Source of the DNA: PALSA-1440 sp050011195
GTDB lineage: Bacteria > Verrucomicrobiota > Verrucomicrobiia > Limisphaerales > UBA8199
Direction of reading: 5' to 3'
Assembly: GCA_050011195.1 (NCBI GenBank)
Contig: JBEKJO010000003.1
Location: 1 to 64,000 of the forward strand
DNA length: 64,000 bases
Position numbers and translations under genes: made by a program. Position 1 is the stretch's first letter; each line of letters starts with the position of its first letter. The notes under the pieces are model-generated. The model did not search any database. It saw only the letters and a list, made by a program, of their open reading frames with translations, and was not told where the DNA came from. Positions 42,268 through 50,158 of the stretch are shown here, one piece after another.

Positions 42268-43797
42268 ATGACATACTCGATCAACGGTCTCAAAATCCTC
42301 CGCACCCTCGCCGCGCTGGGGCTGGCCCTGGCCGCCGCCCGCCCCGGCCTGGCGGTTCCGCCGACGGTGGTTCACTATTTCGACGGCACGGACGGCAACG
42401 GACCGGTGGACGGACTGGCCTGGAACACCAACGGCTATTTCTATGGCACGACGCGCATGGGAGGAGCCTACTTGGAAGGGACCATGTACAGCATCAACCC
42501 GGCTTTCCTGAGCACCTACCCGAGTAACCCTGTGTTCGAGTCGGTCTATCAGTTTGACGATGATGACGGCGGGTATGCGCCTTTTACGAGGCCCGCTCTC
42601 TGGGACGGCATGTTCATCGCGACCTCCTATAATGGAGCCTCGGGCAACGCGGGCGCGCTGTTGCTGCTCTACCAAAGCGGGACCAACTCCTGGAGCCTGA
42701 CCAACGCCTATGATTTCAGCGGCGGCAGCGACGGCGGCTTCCCCGAAGGGGCGCTCATTCAGGGCAGCGACGGCAACTATTACGGCACCACCACCGGCGG
42801 GGGAGCCTACGGCCATGGCACCGTGTTTCAGTTCAATCCCGCCACCTGGACGCTCACCAACCTCCATTCGTTTACCGGCGGCTTGGGCGGCGACAGCCCT
42901 TCCGGCGCGCTGGTGCAGGGCGCCAACGGCCAATTCTATGGCACGACCCTCTACGGGGGCATCACCAACTTCGGCACCATATACACCATCGGGCTTCACA
43001 TCGCCACCAATTCTTATTGGCAATTCACCACCTTGTACCGCTTTACGGGCGGCGGGGACGGGGGCATTGCCAACGGGGGACTGGTGCTGGGCCTGGACGG
43101 CTACTTCTACGGCGTCACCCATTACGGCGGCACGATCTCGGCTCCGACCGTCTCCGGCGGGGGCGGCACCATCTACCGGTTCAATGCCACCACGGGGGAG
43201 TTGGTCTCGCTGTATAGCTTTGGCGACGATTACCCGCAGCCGCTCATGCAGGGGACGGACGGCAATTTCTACGGCACCACCGGCGGCGGCTCGTCCGTGG
43301 AGCCATACGGCACCGTGTTCCAAATCACCCCCAGCGCCGTCTTCACCACGCTGTGCACCTTCGGCGGCACCAATGGCAGCAACCCCTCCGGCCCGCTGGT
43401 GCAATATAACAGCTCGACCGCGTCCGGCTACCTGTTCGGCACGACCGAGCAGGGAGGCACCAATGGCACCGTCTTCTATCTCGGCGTGCCGACCCTGACG
43501 CTAACCAATCAGCTCATTGCGGGGATGAACCAGGGGCAGGCCGGGTTCAGCGTCAGCACGGTGGTCCCGGCGGGCGCGAGCGTGCAACTGCAATCAGTGG
43601 ATTCGGTGGGCCAGACCAACTGGGTGAATGTGTATCCGGGTAACCCGCTTTATCCGAATACGCCGATTAGCCCGAACGGCGGATTGGTGACGTTGACGGA
43701 CGCGGCGGCGGCTGGGCTGTCCCAACGGTTCTATCGCGTCGCGGTGACACTCTTCCCGACCGGGCCAGCCGGAGGAGTTGTTCCATCAAGGAATTGA
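42268..43797 (+). CDS. Secreted GloVer-repeat protein (TIGR03803)
   Basis: About 509 residues with a signal peptide (LGLALAAARPGLA). It is built of repeats of the pattern GSDGNYYGTTTGGGAYGHGT followed by VFQFNP and an LTNLHSFTGG-type strand: the Gloeobacter/Verrucomicrobia (GloVer, TIGR03803) repeat, thought to form a beta-propeller. At least six repeats can be counted (YGTTRMGG, YGTTTGGG, YGTTLYGG, YGVTHYGG, YGTTGGG, FGTTEQGG). A C-terminal domain (LTLTNQLIAGMN ... ending in QRFYRV) resembles the end of the GH16 protein at 54994 and may aid surface retention. Function unknown. A Met 15 nt upstream (42253) is an alternative start. Confidence 0.88.
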   Translation: MTYSINGLKILRTLAALGLALAAARPGLAVPPTVVHYFDGTDGNGPVDGLAWNTNGYFYGTTRMGGAYLEGTMYSINPAFLSTYPSNPVFESVYQFDDDDGGYAPFTRPALWDGMFIATSYNGASGNAGALLLLYQSGTNSWSLTNAYDFSGGSDGGFPEGALIQGSDGNYYGTTTGGGAYGHGTVFQFNPATWTLTNLHSFTGGLGGDSPSGALVQGANGQFYGTTLYGGITNFGTIYTIGLHIATNSYWQFTTLYRFTGGGDGGIANGGLVLGLDGYFYGVTHYGGTISAPTVSGGGGTIYRFNATTGELVSLYSFGDDYPQPLMQGTDGNFYGTTGGGSSVEPYGTVFQITPSAVFTTLCTFGGTNGSNPSGPLVQYNSSTASGYLFGTTEQGGTNGTVFYLGVPTLTLTNQLIAGMNQGQAGFSVSTVVPAGASVQLQSVDSVGQTNWVNVYPGNPLYPNTPISPNGGLVTLTDAAAAGLSQRFYRVAVTLFPTGPAGGVVPSRN

Positions 43798-44335
43798 CCA
43801 ATCGCCGGGGGAAGTAATCAAGTGCCGTTTGCGACTGGACCAGGCGCTTCTTGACGGTACCACCGGACCGCGAACCGTCCCGGTTCGCAGCGGCCAGATA
43901 TGCGGAACGACGACCGAAGCGATTGAGCGCTCTGCTTGCCCTCGGCCGTGCTGCGAACCGGGACGGTTCGCGGTCCGTTCCTTCGTGTGTCCCGTGGTTT
44001 TGGTGGTACCGGCAACATACGCCCGACTGGACCATTGGCTGCCATCGTCTCTCCCGCCATCGCCTGGGGTGAGGACTTGCCTCAGGGACTCGTGTATCGC
44101 CGGAACAGTGCGCCTTCCAGGCGCAGTTGCCATTAGCAAATCAAAACTTATTCGCCCCGAGTCCCTGCCAGCAAACTTGTTTCACTGAGCGGGCCGCGCT
44201 TTATTATCCCAAAGCCTCGCTGTGCGGACTCGAAAATGGCCGATTTGCTTGGTTATTTGTCGTTTTTGGCCCAGACTTGGATTGGGTTTTGTTCTTGCGG
44301 TGAGGACGAAGCTTCTCTAATCTACTGCGTGTTGC
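43798..44335. other. Gene-free region carrying an inverted-repeat element
   Basis: No frame here looks coding; the translated frames are palindrome artefacts. The main content is the MITE-like element at 43843-44023. The remaining 300 bp up to tRNA-Val show nothing I can name. Confidence 0.6.
43843..44023. mobile_element. MITE-like inverted-repeat element with flanking 11-bp direct repeats
   Basis: A perfect 28-bp inverted repeat lies at 43864-43891 and 43950-43977. Outside it are GGTACCAC (43856-43863) and GTGGTACC (44003-44010), and imperfect terminal repeats extend to the ends (GGCG.. on the left, ..CGCCC on the right). The 181-bp unit is flanked on both sides by CGACTGGACCA (43832-43842 and 44024-44034), which looks like a target-site duplication. 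There is no transposase gene, so it would be non-autonomous. Confidence 0.6.
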
Positions 44336-44410
44336 GCGCGCTTAGCTCAGTGGAAGAGCACTTCCTTCACACGGAAGGGGTCGCAGGTTCAAGTCCTGCA
44401 GCGCGCACCA
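44336..44410 (+). tRNA. tRNA-Val (anticodon CAC)
   Basis: GCGCGCT pairs with AGCGCGC. The anticodon stem CTTCC/GGAAG holds loop TTCACAC, giving anticodon CAC. The T-arm has GGTTCAAGTCC, and A73 plus encoded CCA complete 75 nt. Confidence 0.95.
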
Positions 44411-44429
44411 CTTTTATCGGTTAACCAAC

Positions 44430-44475
44430 GGAAGGGTGGCTGAGTGGTTAAAGGCACCTGATTCGAAATTGAGGT
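44430..44475 (+). pseudogene. Truncated tRNA-Ser (anticodon CGA), 5' half only
   Basis: From 44430 the sequence reads like a normal tRNA-Ser: acceptor GGAAGGG, D-arm GGCTGAGTGGTTAAAGGC, then anticodon stem CCTGA and loop TTCGAAA. After about 44470 the match breaks down: the 3' stem is wrong and there is no long variable arm, T-arm (GGTTCGAATCC) or matching CCCTTCC acceptor strand. It lies 20 nt downstream of tRNA-Val. Confidence 0.75.
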
Positions 44476-44886
44476 TTGAGGTTTTTCCCCCAAGTGGACA
44501 CACGAGGAATCGTCAATACTGACCCGGTTGACGCCGAGAGACCACGAAATGAGGAAGGCCAAAATGACAATCCTGGATTTCACGTTAGGGCATGCCAATG
44601 TCCCGGAATCTGTCAATTATGGGCCGGGCTGTCCATAGCACAAACGGTCAAATGACCTATGCGGTGGCCTGTGGTATAAGGAACAGAGCTGTTGCTGAAC
44701 GCGAATGCAGGCACCAACGCACATGCTTGCCGGAGTCATCATTCAAAAGTACTTTGCTCGAGGAAAGCGTCGGGCGCAGGCACTCACTGTAAGCACCTGA
44801 CCGTCCTCAGCCAGCCGCGTGATGTTATTTTGAAAGAGAAACAAATTGACGCCCTTAGCTGGAGAAGTATTCTCCCGCCAGTTTGC
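44476..44886. other. Gene-free region between the tRNA remnant and the isomerase operon
   Basis: About 410 bp with no supported gene. Composition is more AT-rich than the surroundings, which fits a foreign or rearranged segment or a promoter region for the isomerase operon. A 29-codon open frame exists near 44548, but I have no reason to call it a gene. Confidence 0.5.
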
Positions 44887-46275
44887 ATGAGCCAGAAACA
44901 AAAAGAGACCATGAGTTCCGTTCCCAATCATAACCCACCCAGGCTTGGGGTCGTTTTCCTCGGCCGCCGGCGGCCTGGGTTCGACATGGAGTGGGGGCGA
45001 CAGCAGGAGGAGAAGACGCGTCGTTGGCTGCGGCAGGGAGACTTCACGGTTTTCGAGCCGGCGGAAAAGGCGATTGACGACGCGTCGCTGCGCCGGGCCG
45101 TGGCGGCCTGTGCCGACGAGGGCGTCAATGCGCTGGTCTTGTTGCAAACGACGATGGGGGATGGACGGCTGGCGCCGACTTTGGCCCAGCTTTGGCCGGA
45201 CCCGCTGGTGCTCTGGGCGACACCGGAAAAGCCCGCGGGCGACATGATCAGCTCGTGCTCGCTGGTGGGCGCCCATGCCTGGGCCTCGACGTTGCGGCAA
45301 ATGGGGCACTCGTTCGAAGTTGTCTATGGCGATCCGGATGCGCCGGAAACGCGGCAACAGTTGAATGAGGCGGTGCGGCTGGCAGCGACCGCGCGCGGTC
45401 TGCGCTCGGCGCGGCTGGGCCTGGTCGGCGGCCAAGCGCCCGGTTACTTTGCGATGGGCGCCGACCCGTTCTCCGTTCACCACGGTCTGGGGGCGCAGGT
45501 GCAGATGTTTTCGCTGCTGGAGTTTGCCAATGTGGTTAATGGCTCGAGCGATGAGGCGGTGGCGGAGGACGTGGCGAAGGTCAAGGCGCTCGGCCTGCCG
45601 CACAAAGATACGAGCGACGCGGACCTGCCGATGGCTTCGCGGCTGTATTTGGCAATGCGCTCGTTCCTGGACACCGAGGCGCTGGACGCCATGACGATCC
45701 GCTGCTGGCCGGAGCTTCCCAATACGTTCGGCCAGTGGCCGTACTTGGGGATTGCCCGCCTGACGGATGAGGGCCGGGCGGTGGCGTGCGAGGGAGACGC
45801 CGACGGGGCGCTGTCGGCCTGGATCGGTGAGAGCCTGGGAATGGGCCGGTGTTATCTGACCGATTGGCTGGAGCACGATCAGGAGACGATCACGCTGTGG
45901 CATGGGGGAGCCGCGCCGATGAAGCTCTGTGCGCCCGTGGGCGAGCCGGGCGGCCCACGCATCGCGCGGCACTTCAATATCAAGAAGCCGGCAGTCGTGG
46001 AGGCGACGCTTCGCGAGAATATGCCGATTACGGTGTTGCGGTTCTGGCGCTGCGACGGGAGCTATTATCTGACGGCGCGGGAGGGTCAGACGATCAAGCC
46101 CAAACGCCACTTAATGGGCACTAATGGCCTGGCGCAGTTGGACAAGCAGGACCCGCGGGAATGGTTCGAGGAGTTGTGTCATCAGGGGATGCCGCACCAC
46201 GTCGCGGTGTTTGAAGGGCATTCCGCCAACATGTTGAGGCGGCTGGCGCGCGCGCTGGGCATGCGGTTCATGTAA
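44887..46275 (+). CDS. L-fucose/L-arabinose isomerase family protein
   Basis: About 462 residues, cytoplasmic. It resembles the fucose/arabinose isomerase superfamily: RLGVVFLGRRRPGFD at the start, ALVLLQTTMGDGRLAP, a middle domain with RLGLVGGQAPGYFAMGADPF, TIRCWPELPNTFGQWPYLG, and a C-terminal barrel with MPITVLRFWRCDGSYYL and the closing GMPHHVAVFEGHSANMLRRLARALG, which supplies the usual metal-ligand His. It probably interconverts an aldose and ketose; the sugar is not clear. A second start at 44911 has a weak AAGAG ribosome site. It heads an operon with a symporter (6 nt later) and an aldolase. Confidence 0.88.
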   Translation: MSQKQKETMSSVPNHNPPRLGVVFLGRRRPGFDMEWGRQQEEKTRRWLRQGDFTVFEPAEKAIDDASLRRAVAACADEGVNALVLLQTTMGDGRLAPTLAQLWPDPLVLWATPEKPAGDMISSCSLVGAHAWASTLRQMGHSFEVVYGDPDAPETRQQLNEAVRLAATARGLRSARLGLVGGQAPGYFAMGADPFSVHHGLGAQVQMFSLLEFANVVNGSSDEAVAEDVAKVKALGLPHKDTSDADLPMASRLYLAMRSFLDTEALDAMTIRCWPELPNTFGQWPYLGIARLTDEGRAVACEGDADGALSAWIGESLGMGRCYLTDWLEHDQETITLWHGGAAPMKLCAPVGEPGGPRIARHFNIKKPAVVEATLRENMPITVLRFWRCDGSYYLTAREGQTIKPKRHLMGTNGLAQLDKQDPREWFEELCHQGMPHHVAVFEGHSANMLRRLARALGMRFM

Positions 46276-46281
46276 GGGGCA

Positions 46282-47808
46282 ATGGGAACGAAGGCTGCGA
46301 TTGCCATCGGGCTGGTGCTGTATGTTGTTCTGACGACGGGGGTTTCGTTTTTCTGGATGACGCGGGTGCGGAAGCCCGCGGATTATCTGGTCGCCGGACG
46401 GGGGCTTCCGTATTGGGTGCTGACGGGAACCATCGTCGGCACCTGCATTGGCACCGGGGTGATCATCGGAGGTTCGGGGCTGGCGTATCAACACGGGTGG
46501 GCCGGGTGCGCCTACCCGATCGGGCTGGGGCTGGGGACGTTGCTGACCGGTCTATTCTTTGCCGAGATGCGGCGCTACCGGTTTATGACACTAAGCGAAG
46601 AGATCGCCTGCTATTACGAGGGGAACCGGGGCGTCGTGGAGTTTTCCAACATCTCTTTGTTTCTATCGCAGTTGTGTTGGTTAACGGTCCAGATCATGGG
46701 GGGCGCAGCGGTGTTGGGGGCGGTCACCGGGCTGTCGCCCGGGGTCTGCACGGTGGTGGCCGGCTTCGCCAAGGCGATTATTTCGATTCCGGGCGGGCTT
46801 AAAGCCGTGGTTTATACCGACGTGCTCCAAACGCTAATCCTGTTTTGCGGCTTTGGCTGCCTCATAAACTCCGCTTTAAGGAAGGCGGGCGGGTTGGCCG
46901 GGTTGCGCCAGGGGGTTCCGGCGGACTACTTCTCGTTTCTAGGTGTTGCGTCCCTCGGCGGCTGGAGCGTGGTGAGTTTGATTTTGGTGTTGGTATTGAA
47001 TCCCATCGCCGATCCGGGCCGCAGGCTGACGATGTTCAGCGCGCGCAGTGAAGCCGGCGCGAAGTGGAGTATGGTGACCTCGGGGTTGATTGTGATCGTG
47101 TTCTCGGCAGCCATCGGGATCACGGGTATGTACACGTTTCGGCTGAACCCGGAACTTCACGTGCCGGATCAAGCGTTGCCGTGGCTGGTGATGAATGTCC
47201 TGCCCCCCTGGCTGGCCGCTTTTGTGGTGGTGGCGGTGGTCTCGGGGATGTCCTCCGCAGCCAACGGAAATGCCGCCGCCGCCGGCACCTTTTTCGTGCG
47301 GCACATTTATCCGCTGGTGACCGGGCATTACCCCAAGCGTCCGGTGGTGGTCGTGCGGCGGGCCCTGGCGTGCGCGTTTGTCTTTTCCACCGTACTGGCT
47401 CTCTACACGGGAAGCATCGTCGGGTTCGTGGTCAAGTTTCTGCCCCTGACGATGAGCGGTTTGGGGGTAATCATCCTGCTGGGGCGGTTCTGGAAACGCG
47501 CGACCTGGGAAGGGGCGCTGGCCGCGCTCATAACGACTCCGGCGGTATCGCTGGTCGTGATGCTCATCCCCGCCCAAGCGAAGTTTTGGAACAACCCAAC
47601 CATCCCCGCCACCGTGGCAGGTCTAATCGCCCACGTGGTGGTCAGCCGGCTGACCCCGCCGTCGCAGCGCGGCTTCGAGGAAGTCGCGGAAGCGTTGAGC
47701 CGGGAACGGCAGGCTATCGAGGGCGAAGCGCCCGCCGAACCGGCGGTCCCGGCAACGACACTACCCACTCACCAATCTCCAGTCACCAATCACCAATTGC
47801 TAATATGA
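46282..47808 (+). CDS. Sodium:solute symporter (SSS family)
   Basis: 508 residues with about 12-13 hydrophobic segments, in the inner membrane. SSS-family features: YLVAGRGLPYWVLTGTIVGT near the start, AVVYTDVLQTLILFCGF and NPIADPGRRLTMFSARSE in the middle, and VAVVSGMSSAANGNAAAAGT for the Na+-binding helix. It probably imports the sugar handled by the flanking isomerase and aldolase. The last 18 or so residues (TLPTHQSPVTNHQLLI) are encoded by a heptamer repeat array (47766-47800). Its stop overlaps the aldolase start by 4 nt (ATGA), indicating coupled translation. Confidence 0.92.
   Translation: MGTKAAIAIGLVLYVVLTTGVSFFWMTRVRKPADYLVAGRGLPYWVLTGTIVGTCIGTGVIIGGSGLAYQHGWAGCAYPIGLGLGTLLTGLFFAEMRRYRFMTLSEEIACYYEGNRGVVEFSNISLFLSQLCWLTVQIMGGAAVLGAVTGLSPGVCTVVAGFAKAIISIPGGLKAVVYTDVLQTLILFCGFGCLINSALRKAGGLAGLRQGVPADYFSFLGVASLGGWSVVSLILVLVLNPIADPGRRLTMFSARSEAGAKWSMVTSGLIVIVFSAAIGITGMYTFRLNPELHVPDQALPWLVMNVLPPWLAAFVVVAVVSGMSSAANGNAAAAGTFFVRHIYPLVTGHYPKRPVVVVRRALACAFVFSTVLALYTGSIVGFVVKFLPLTMSGLGVIILLGRFWKRATWEGALAALITTPAVSLVVMLIPAQAKFWNNPTIPATVAGLIAHVVVSRLTPPSQRGFEEVAEALSRERQAIEGEAPAEPAVPATTLPTHQSPVTNHQLLI
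47766..47800. repeat. Heptamer array encoding the symporter C-terminus
   Basis: TCAC or TCTC cores at 47769, 47776, 47783 and 47790 in strict 7-bp phase (units such as CAATCAC and CAGTCAC). The array lies inside the 3' end of the symporter gene and ends just before the aldolase start. Confidence 0.8.
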
Positions 47809-48668
47809 AACTGTATAACGCAAAACATCTCTGTGACCAAGCGGCGGCCAAAGGCTTCGGCATCCCCGCCCTGAATAATAACGGCGGCACCTACGACATT
47901 GGCCGGGCCATCATCGAAGCGGCTGAAGAATTGCAGTCGCCGCTGATCATTCAGTGCTATGAACCCAACCTGGAATACCGTGGCTTCGATTACGCGGGCC
48001 AGTTGATAAGATTTCTCGCCGCTGACACCACCGTCCCGCTGGTCATCGCCCTGGACCACGGGAAAAACCCGGTCTCGGTCCTGCGAGCCGTCAAGGCCGG
48101 CTTCACCCACGTGATGATTGATTACGCCGACCGGCCACTGGAGCAAAACGTCCGCGGCACGCAGGAAATCATCAACCTCGTTAGTCCGCTGGGCATCAGC
48201 GTGGAGGCGGAAATCGGCCACATCATCAAAAGCTCGGACGCCTCGAGCCAGCGCGCGGCGACGGTGAGCGTTGCTGAGGCAAAGGAATTCACGGCCAAGG
48301 TGGATGTGGACTTGTTGGCGGTGGCGGTGGGGACCACCCACGGCATCTTCAAAGAGCAGCATGGGATTGATCTCGGCTTGATCTCCAAGATCCATTCGGC
48401 GGTCAAGCCGCCGCTGGTCCTGCACGGCACTTGCGGGGTGTCCATGGCAGACATCTCCCGGAGCGTGAAGGCCGGGATGACCAAGATCAATTTCGGCGAA
48501 GGGCTGCGCATGAACTATATCCGCTACTTCAACGAATTCAGCCAGACTCTCAACCATGAACATCACGTTTGGAGGATCGCGCGCGCGGCCAAGGACCGAC
48601 TCAAGGAAGACATCAAGGAAATCATCCGCGCCGTCGGCTCCGAGGGCAAAGCAGCGGCGATCAAGTGA
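47805..48668 (+). CDS. Class II fructose-bisphosphate/tagatose-bisphosphate aldolase family protein
   Basis: About 287 residues, zinc-dependent class II aldolase (FbaA/GatY/KbaY family), cytoplasmic. Motifs: GIPALNNNGGTYDIGRAII, VPLVIALDHGKNP with the catalytic Asp and zinc His, SVEAEIGHI (Glu ligand), AVAVGTTHGIFK (zinc His), PLVLHGTCGVS (zinc His) and KINFGEGLRMNYI for phosphate binding. HGTCG and NFGE are slight variants of the usual HGGSG and NxxT/DT, so the substrate may differ from fructose bisphosphate. The start overlaps the symporter stop. No sugar kinase is present in the operon. Confidence 0.92.
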   Translation: MKLYNAKHLCDQAAAKGFGIPALNNNGGTYDIGRAIIEAAEELQSPLIIQCYEPNLEYRGFDYAGQLIRFLAADTTVPLVIALDHGKNPVSVLRAVKAGFTHVMIDYADRPLEQNVRGTQEIINLVSPLGISVEAEIGHIIKSSDASSQRAATVSVAEAKEFTAKVDVDLLAVAVGTTHGIFKEQHGIDLGLISKIHSAVKPPLVLHGTCGVSMADISRSVKAGMTKINFGEGLRMNYIRYFNEFSQTLNHEHHVWRIARAAKDRLKEDIKEIIRAVGSEGKAAAIK

Positions 48669-48696
48669 CGAAGCGAATCAGCGCAACCGAAGAGGC

Positions 48697-50115
48697 ATGA
48701 AACTGAATCCATCCCTGGTTTATGCCGGCTGTCTTTTGACCGGCACCCTATTGGCGGGGTCTCCGGTTACCGTGACGATCGGGTTGCAGGCTCCCGGGGT
48801 CGCCATCCCGGCCGATTTCATCGGGTTGAGCTTCGGCATGAAAACGCTTCTGCCCGACAAGGCAGGAGCACATTTTTTCAGCGCCACCAACGCGCCGCTC
48901 ATTACCCTCTTCCAGAATCTCGGCATCCGGCACCTGCGCATGGGCGGAACGACAGTGGAGTCGCCGCCCACCGTCGCAATCCCCGGCAACCCGGACATCG
49001 ACAACCTGTTTGCGTTCGCCCAGGCTGCCCAGGTAAAGAAGGTCATCTATTCATTGCGCCTGTTAGAAACCGACGCAGCGCAGCACTACGCCGAAACCGA
49101 CGCCGCGATCGCCAAATACATTTGGACCCATTACCGGCCCTATCTGGACTGTTTCGCCCTCGGCAACGAGCCTGACCGGCGCGCCGTTTATGGTCAAGAC
49201 CTGGCAATAACAAACTTTGCGACCTATCGCAGCAAATGGCGGCAATTCGCCACGGCGATTACCGACGCTGTGCCGGAAGCAACTTTCGCCGGGCCGGACG
49301 CCGGGAGCGGCAACGTCTATTGGACAACCCACTTTGCCAAAGCGGAAAAGAATTCGGGCATCCTCAGGGTGGTGACGGAGCATTTTTATGTTGGCGGAGC
49401 GGGCCGGGGTATGACGGCCCAGCAAGGAATCGAGGCCATGTTGTCGTCGGACTGGCTCACTGCCAACCAGAAACTCTATAATAAAATGGCGGCACCGGTC
49501 CTGGCGGACGGGTTGCCTTATCGCTTCACCGAAGCGAACGATCATTATAGCGGCGGAGTTCCGGGTGCGAGCGACACCTTTACCGGGGCGCTGTGGGCGC
49601 TGGATTTCCTGCATTGGTGGGCCGCGCATGACGCCAGCGGCGTTAATTTCCACAACACGCAGTGGGTGGTAAATGATGTTATCACCCCTGATGCGAACCG
49701 CCGGCTGATGGTCAACCCGAAGGGTTACGGCCTGAAGGCATTCGATCTTGGCGGTCACGGCAGCGTGGAACCCATTGCGATTGCCAACCCAGACGGGATC
49801 AATTTGACCGCGTACGCCGTGCGCGGCGCAGGAGAGCATTTTGTGACCCTCATCAACAAGGGGCACGGTCCCGGCGCGCGTGAGGCGCAGGTAACGCTCG
49901 CGGCACCCGGAGCTGCGAAGCGCGCCGAGGTGATTTTCCTTACCGCTCCGGACGGAGATGCCGCGGCGAAAGCCGGCATGACGCTTGGCGGCGCAGCCAT
50001 CAACGCCGACAGCCCGTGGCGTGGCAAATGGAAGCCGTTGCCGGCAGGTCACGGCCAATACGCGGTCAAAGTGCCCGCCGTTTCCGCGGCCATTGTGAGG
50101 ATTCCGGCGCAATAG
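48697..50115 (+). CDS. Secreted GH79-like glycoside hydrolase
   Basis: About 472 residues with a short signal peptide (LVYAGCLLTGTLLAGS). The TIM-barrel part resembles family GH79 (beta-glucuronidase/heparanase-like): IPADFIGLSFGMKTLL, IRHLRMGGTTVES, the acid/base Glu in CFALGNEPDRR and the nucleophile Glu in YRFTEANDHYSGG, then GALWALDFLHWWA. A C-terminal beta-domain (GINLTAYAVRGAGEHFVTLINK) follows. A good AAGAGG ribosome site precedes the ATG. It starts 28 nt after the aldolase gene and so looks like part of the same operon: the enzyme could release the sugar imported and metabolised by the upstream products. Confidence 0.85.
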   Translation: MKLNPSLVYAGCLLTGTLLAGSPVTVTIGLQAPGVAIPADFIGLSFGMKTLLPDKAGAHFFSATNAPLITLFQNLGIRHLRMGGTTVESPPTVAIPGNPDIDNLFAFAQAAQVKKVIYSLRLLETDAAQHYAETDAAIAKYIWTHYRPYLDCFALGNEPDRRAVYGQDLAITNFATYRSKWRQFATAITDAVPEATFAGPDAGSGNVYWTTHFAKAEKNSGILRVVTEHFYVGGAGRGMTAQQGIEAMLSSDWLTANQKLYNKMAAPVLADGLPYRFTEANDHYSGGVPGASDTFTGALWALDFLHWWAAHDASGVNFHNTQWVVNDVITPDANRRLMVNPKGYGLKAFDLGGHGSVEPIAIANPDGINLTAYAVRGAGEHFVTLINKGHGPGAREAQVTLAAPGAAKRAEVIFLTAPDGDAAAKAGMTLGGAAINADSPWRGKWKPLPAGHGQYAVKVPAVSAAIVRIPAQ

Positions 50116-50158
50116 GATTCAGGACATTCCCTCACCTCGTTCGCACGGCAAAAACAGC

